64,000 bases of DNA from Gymnorhina tibicen (taxonomy: Eukaryota; Chordata; Aves; Passeriformes; Artamidae): positions 2,192,546 to 2,256,545 of the forward strand of contig VXAZ01001116.1 of the NCBI GenBank assembly GCA_013399875.1, read 5' to 3'. The position numbers and the translations under genes are program-made. Under the pieces are notes generated by a model. That model saw only the letters and a list, made by a program, of their open reading frames with translations, was not told the origin of the DNA and did not search any database. This document shows positions 59,201 to 64,000 of the stretch, piece after piece (position 1 is the first letter of the stretch; every line of letters starts with the position of its first letter).

Positions 59201-62200
59201 GAGAGCAGGAAGTGAAAAAAAGTGGAAAATCTATCCACTTTATAATTTTCTTGGATCAGATTTTAAAAAAATAACCACATTTTTAATTTTTCTTTTATAA
59301 AAGGCATGAAACATATCACTTATGACATGTAGGTAACCAGTCTTTATGTTAATAGCATTAAAAAAACCTCACCATAAACAGAAAGTATAGTTCACAGAAT
59401 TGGTCCCCTGGTTATAAAGTATGCATGGCTGCAGGCAACCTTTTAAGCAAAGTCAGAGATGGTATCAAGGATGAAGTGTAAGGAGACAAGCATCTAAAGC
59501 ACAGAGGTTTTCAGGCCATCTGCTGGTGTCCTTTCATTCATTCCATGGTGAATACAAACCATCATCAAACTCTTTTTCATTGCTTATGTGACATTGTTAG
59601 AGGAACCTACAATGGCTGACAAATTTAAATGTCAGAGTTCTCTTCAGCGCCTGAGATCTCCTTGGCAATGCCTCAGGAAGGAGATCAGTGCCACAGACAA
59701 GGATATTTATTCAAAATAAAAGTAATTAATTAAATTCAAATGCTTGTCTTTACAGTAAGAGTTCAGAAGGAATCTAAAGAAATCACAAGTACATCTCACC
59801 ACTTCTAACACTGTCAATTACACAATTAAATACAACATATAAATTTTGCAATCTCTCAGTAAAATGACCAGGTATTTAAAAAAAAAAAAACCCAACCAAC
59901 AAACCAAGGAAAAAAACACCCTAAAACACATCAAACCCATAAACAAATTAAAAAGGCAGTCAACACAGGGTTTCAACCAATGGAAGCATTTTTAAACCTT
60001 GTAAATATGAGAACATCAACAGTGCCCTTAGTTACATAGCTATACTCCAGATTTAATAATTAAAAAAATATATTTAAGTCTTCCTCTTACAAGATGACAG
60101 AAATTTGACTCAAGTCCAAGTCCTGCCTACATAGGATGACTTTTCGGTTTAAGTTCTCTATCACAGACTTTTGGACCATGGTCACTAAACAACTCAAGGG
60201 ATCCCACTGGTATTTTGGGTAATACATCATTGTCCATATGTCACCTTTGTTTCAAATAGAGAGAAAATTCTCACACATTGTCTACAGTGACAATGTTAGA
60301 GATACATTCATCTTTTGTGCTTCTTGATAGAGCAAAAACTGCTGTTTTCCCTTAATCAGTTCATCTCAGCATTTTCAGAAAAGCACTTTATCAGTAACTT
60401 CAAGAATAGCTTTGGACCCAGAAATATTTTGAACTCTTCATCTGGGTCAAGAGACAGGAGAATATGTAACAGAAGTTTGCAATCTGACTTACTTCAAAAA
60501 CCCAGCACGATGGAAAGAGTTGCCTCATTTCCTCATCACCTGTGACTGACAGTAGCGGCTCACTCCAGAATGTCCCATTTTGCCAAACCCAGAGCACTGG
60601 TGAGGCGGATGCACGGCCCTCGCTCGGGAAGCCGCGCGTGTCCGAGCACAGCAAGGCGGCACCAGGAGCCCTCAGAGAGTCCCTGTGACACACGAGTGTC
60701 GGCCTGAGCTTGGCTCGGCAGAGTCAAAGGACAAGAATCAGACGTGCAGATTTCCTCCCACATGAAGTCATGTGCTGTAACATAAATGTGACTCCTCCCA
60801 GCCAGCTTCACAGTGACAGAAGGGGTCCTCAAAAGTTCCTCCTGTGTTTGTTAGTTACTGAAAGAAAAGAATGCTGGCAGAGCCATTTTTGCCTTCACAC
60901 GTACAGAAACAGTAAATTTTCAACCAATCCATTTCACAGCACACTATTGCAATCAGCCTCTTTTTCTTCACCACTGTATTTTATTTAAAATGACTTAGTT
61001 TTCAGAGCAACCAAACCAAATAACTCTCTCTTAGAAAGAAGTATGTTACAGCTAAGCAGATTTTCAAGCAGTTGATGCTGGCCATTTGTATACCCCAGAA
61101 TTTACTTGTAACCCATTTCTAAAGAAGTAGTTACTTGAAAGCCAGTCTAAAAGATTTGGCTGTGGTCACAAGGAAATCAGTGGCAGTCAAGAACAGAGTA
61201 AATCTAAAGAGCCCTTGACCAATTAAAATATGAAGTTTAGACATAAAAATACAAAATTCGGAATGTTGCACTGCCACAGCTCTTTCATAAATTTAACACT
61301 TAGGATTCCAGAAAAGAAAGTTTACAAAATAAAAAGTAACACTGAGGCTTTAAGATGGCTCAGATTGAGAACAGTAGGAAACTACAAACTTTAGAATAAA
61401 CCCAAAGGACTTAATCTAAAAGCACCACTGCCAGAAATGTGGCATTTGGAAGAGCCATGGTTCAGTGCAAATACTGATCAGAAATGCAAAGATAAGCACT
61501 TCAACCAACAGATAATACTGTCTTGTGTCTGCTTCTGCTACCAGCTGCACTAAAAAGGAACCTTCTCATTTTATATTATGTTTCCTCTTTAGAAGTATTC
61601 TTATAAAACATAAATTTTGGACAAAAACAGACCTAAAAGCCTGCTTATATTGCTACTTTTTGAGAAAAGCAAAACACCTAATGACTGTTTTTTCAATTAA
61701 ACCTGTATCACAAAATCAAAACAGATAAATAATGTGTACCTTTTTATTTTTCTTAACTACACATGGGATTTCAGACCACTTCTTTCATATTATGCAAATG
61801 AGAAGTTTTCCTACTGTACCCATTATATAAAGTGAGAGGCAAACATGACTTCCCTACCTAAAAGAAGCTACTTTTCACAGACATGGCAACCCAGTTCACA
61901 GCCACTTCCACACAAACACAGCCATAGGTAAACACAGTAGTTTGAATTCAACTCCAGTGAGTAGCTTACATGGAAACAGAACCTTCTGAATCAAAACTAG
62001 CTTTAAAACAAACTCCAAAATCCCAAACAAAAACAAAAAAACCACAATACATGGTTTCATGTCATGCCTAAAGCTGTATCTTTGATAGATTCATCTTGCT
62101 GCATAAAGAAAAAACCAGAAAAGCTGGAATGTAGTAAATGCAGAATTCTGCATGTCTGATTTCTAGTGCCAAGAATTCAATGCAGCCTGAAATCATTATG

Positions 62201-62736
62201 AGTAACGGTAAATGGTAGTAGAAGAAATATTAAAGCTCCTTTAATATTTCACTACATTGCCATTTGGCAGGTATTAGTGTTGAAATGGTGTCCCAGAACT
62301 ATGTGTATGTTAACTTCATATAAAAACTCACCACATTTACAACCATATTTCAATTTAATTATTGTACACAGGTTAACAAAAACACTGGATTTAACAAAAA
62401 CAATATTCAGAATGGTACAACATGTGTTCATCTTCTCCAGGAAATAATATTACAAGTGATCATCTTAGGACAATTTAGCCACACTAGCAACAGTTCTGTT
62501 AAAATGCAACTGTGGTCTACTAAGCCACTTATTTTAGCACTACAGAGTATTTGAAGTTGAGTCCTACAGCCAAGGCTTAAAAATCATTTAAGATTGAAAC
62601 CTCAAAATGTCTTACAGTCAAAATGACAGTATTTTTAAAAAACCACAACAAAATAACCCCAAAACAATTAATTAAAAGGCTTCTGGATTTAGTTTTATTC
62701 TCTTCATGGCATTCTCTATTCATATAGTTGCTTGTA
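59201..62736 (-). other. Region containing the CBLL1 3'UTR (extent unresolved)
   Basis: AT-rich sequence downstream of the CBLL1 stop on its strand. Minus-strand AATAAA hexamers lie at 62699-62694, 61748-61743, 60985-60980 and 59711-59706. The first is only about 40 bp past the stop and the others imply UTRs of about 1.0, 1.75 and 3.0 kb. Sequence alone does not choose. An isolated CpG-rich patch lies at about 60595-60720. Confidence 0.45.
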
Positions 62737-63778
62737 TCATTGGTAATAGGGTCTGTATCTGGCTTGATCAGGGTGATGTGGTCCAGGAAGGGGGGCCTGA
62801 GCAGGAGGCCCTTGCATCCTTGGAGGTGGAGGCGGCCCCCTTGGAGCTGGCCATATCCCTGGACTCATTCCCCCAGGCTGTGTGAAAGGGGGACTAAGAG
62901 TTCCTTGATCTTCACTGAACTGTGGCAAAGAGTTGGGATTATAGTGATGGGGAGGGGGTGCATTTACATTTACAGGTGGGCCTCCGTGCTGAGGAGGGGG
63001 AGGTCCCGGAGGAGGATGGTTCATGTAGGGCGGCATCTGGGCAATGATGTGTCCGGGCGGCGGGGTTATGGGCGGAGGGGCAGAGGTCATTGGCGGCGGA
63101 GGAGCCTGGCTGTACACCATGTGAGGGGTGCCTGCTGCCTGCGGAGGGTGCTGCAGAGGGTGGCTGATGGGCGGAGGCGGTGGCGGGGGCGGCGCATAGT
63201 GCTGCTGCGGAGGCATAATGTGATGAGGGTGTGACACCACTGGCTGACCCTGGTATTCAGGATGATGGTGAGCAGGTGCGGGCGCTGGTGGAGGTGGTTC
63301 TCGAGCACCTGAATTGGAATCATCCTGAATGGGGACAGTTATTAAGTTGCTGTGTTTTCTCGTTGAGATGCGGAAGGTGTCCTGACTGACCGGGCGGGGC
63401 GGCGGCGGAGCCATGGACATCTCTGCGGGAGGAGCACGGATGTCCTCGTGGGGCTGGTTATAGTGCTCATGTGGCACATGCTGCAAAGGTGGCGGTGGCA
63501 TCATGATGTGCTGCTTCGGCGGAATGTGGCTCAGGTGATGTTTCTCAGGGGGCATTATGAAACGCTCGGGAATTTCAGCCGGCGGTGGGGCAATAGGAGG
63601 ATGTACGGGTTCAATGGGAGGACGAGTAACAGGCTTCCCAGCTCTCATGTGACGGTGATTGATGTGAGCTTGTAAGTCCCTCTGTGACAGGTAAGTTCTC
63701 TTGCATCCTTGAACAATGCTACACATGAAGAGAGAGCCTCGTACACACTGCTCAATTCGCTGCACAGGTTCGTTACAG
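62737..63778 (-). CDS. CBLL1: CBLL1 (Hakai E3 ubiquitin ligase), last coding exon
   Basis: Hakai is a RING-type E3 ligase that binds tyrosine-phosphorylated E-cadherin and is also part of the m6A methyltransferase-associated complex. The acceptor GATGTAG precedes 63778, and the frame runs CNEPVQRIEQCVRGSLFMCS through to RYRPYYQ and TGA at 62739-62737 (346 residues plus a split codon). Zinc-binding residues are C19, C25, H38 and H43 of the exon (C-x5-C-x12-H-x4-H), part of the phosphotyrosine-binding HYB domain. The rest is a long Pro/His/Met-rich low-complexity tail. The RING finger and N-terminus (upstream exons, about 145 residues in human) lie off the right edge. Near-identity with human Hakai makes the call firm. 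Confidence 0.97.
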
Positions 63779-64000
63779 CTACATCAACAGAGAATATCGA
63801 TTTATTGTCATCACAGAGAGCTCAACATGCATTCTTCCTTGTTAACATAATTAGCCAAATTAGAACTGACAATTTTGCCCCACTGTAGGAATGAAAGAAA
63901 CTTTTCACTGATTTTGAAGTTTACCTAGTTTTTAAATCTCCAAATGTAACTATGAAAGAACATAAAAATTTCATGAGGTAGAATTTTCTAAGTAGCATCT
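63779..64000 (-). other. CBLL1 intron before the last exon (partial)
   Basis: AT-rich intron sequence ending in the acceptor at 63779-63781. No further exon appears before the window edge. Confidence 0.8.

Noticed and set aside
62728..63234. 168-codon plus-strand open frame, Arg/Gly-rich
   Set aside because: Antisense shadow of the Pro/His-rich CBLL1 coding exon; composition is the mirror of the proline codons.

Overview
The window is vertebrate nuclear DNA, almost certainly from a bird. Three protein-coding genes have GT-AG introns. The repeats are dominated by CR1 retrotransposon fragments, and there is one avian-type retroviral solo LTR. A tRNA-Ile-derived SINE with a CR1-like tail (14613-14740) resembles the SINE known from zebra finch (TguSINE1), so a passerine is likely; that last step is inference. 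The gene order DLD, SLC26A3, CBLL1 with alternating strands is the arrangement I know from human 7q22-q31, seen here in reverse.

Layout. (1) Positions 1-11804, minus strand: the 5' eleven coding exons of DLD, the mitochondrial E3 dihydrolipoamide dehydrogenase. They give 384 codons from the start Met through the FAD domain, redox disulfide, NAD domain and the start of the central domain. The C-terminal exons lie beyond the left edge. A CpG-rich promoter region (about 11490-11830) ends in a 133-N gap that hides the 5'UTR and transcription start. (2) Positions 11961-40178: about 28 kb with no recognisable gene. It holds a nested CR1 cluster against the DLD promoter, more CR1s, the SINE, a 176-bp tandem duplication and a solo LTR. 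(3) Positions 40211-54484, plus strand: SLC26A3, the intestinal chloride/bicarbonate exchanger DRA, with 20 coding exons, 2268 nt including the stop, and a 755-residue product. A poly(A) signal lies at 54479. (4) Positions 54485-62736: a convergent AT-rich interval with a CR1, an 18-bp-arm hairpin and an isolated CpG-rich patch. Its right part must hold the CBLL1 3'UTR. (5) Positions 62737-63778, minus strand: the last coding exon of CBLL1 (Hakai E3 ubiquitin ligase), with a C2H2-type zinc-binding segment and a long Pro/His-rich tail.

The three genes do not form a functional pathway. Their adjacency is conserved synteny. All exon joins were checked by reading frame: the DLD exons sum to 1152 nt with matching phases, and the SLC26A3 exons sum to a multiple of three ending in TAG. 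I found no CRISPR array, prokaryotic operon or novel multi-gene system. The most interesting signals are repeat architecture (nested CR1s, the SINE and its CR1 partner tail, the solo LTR, the hairpin) and splice-site oddities (a weak SLC26A3 donor with a strong decoy 4 bp away, and in-frame tandem acceptors in both DLD and SLC26A3).
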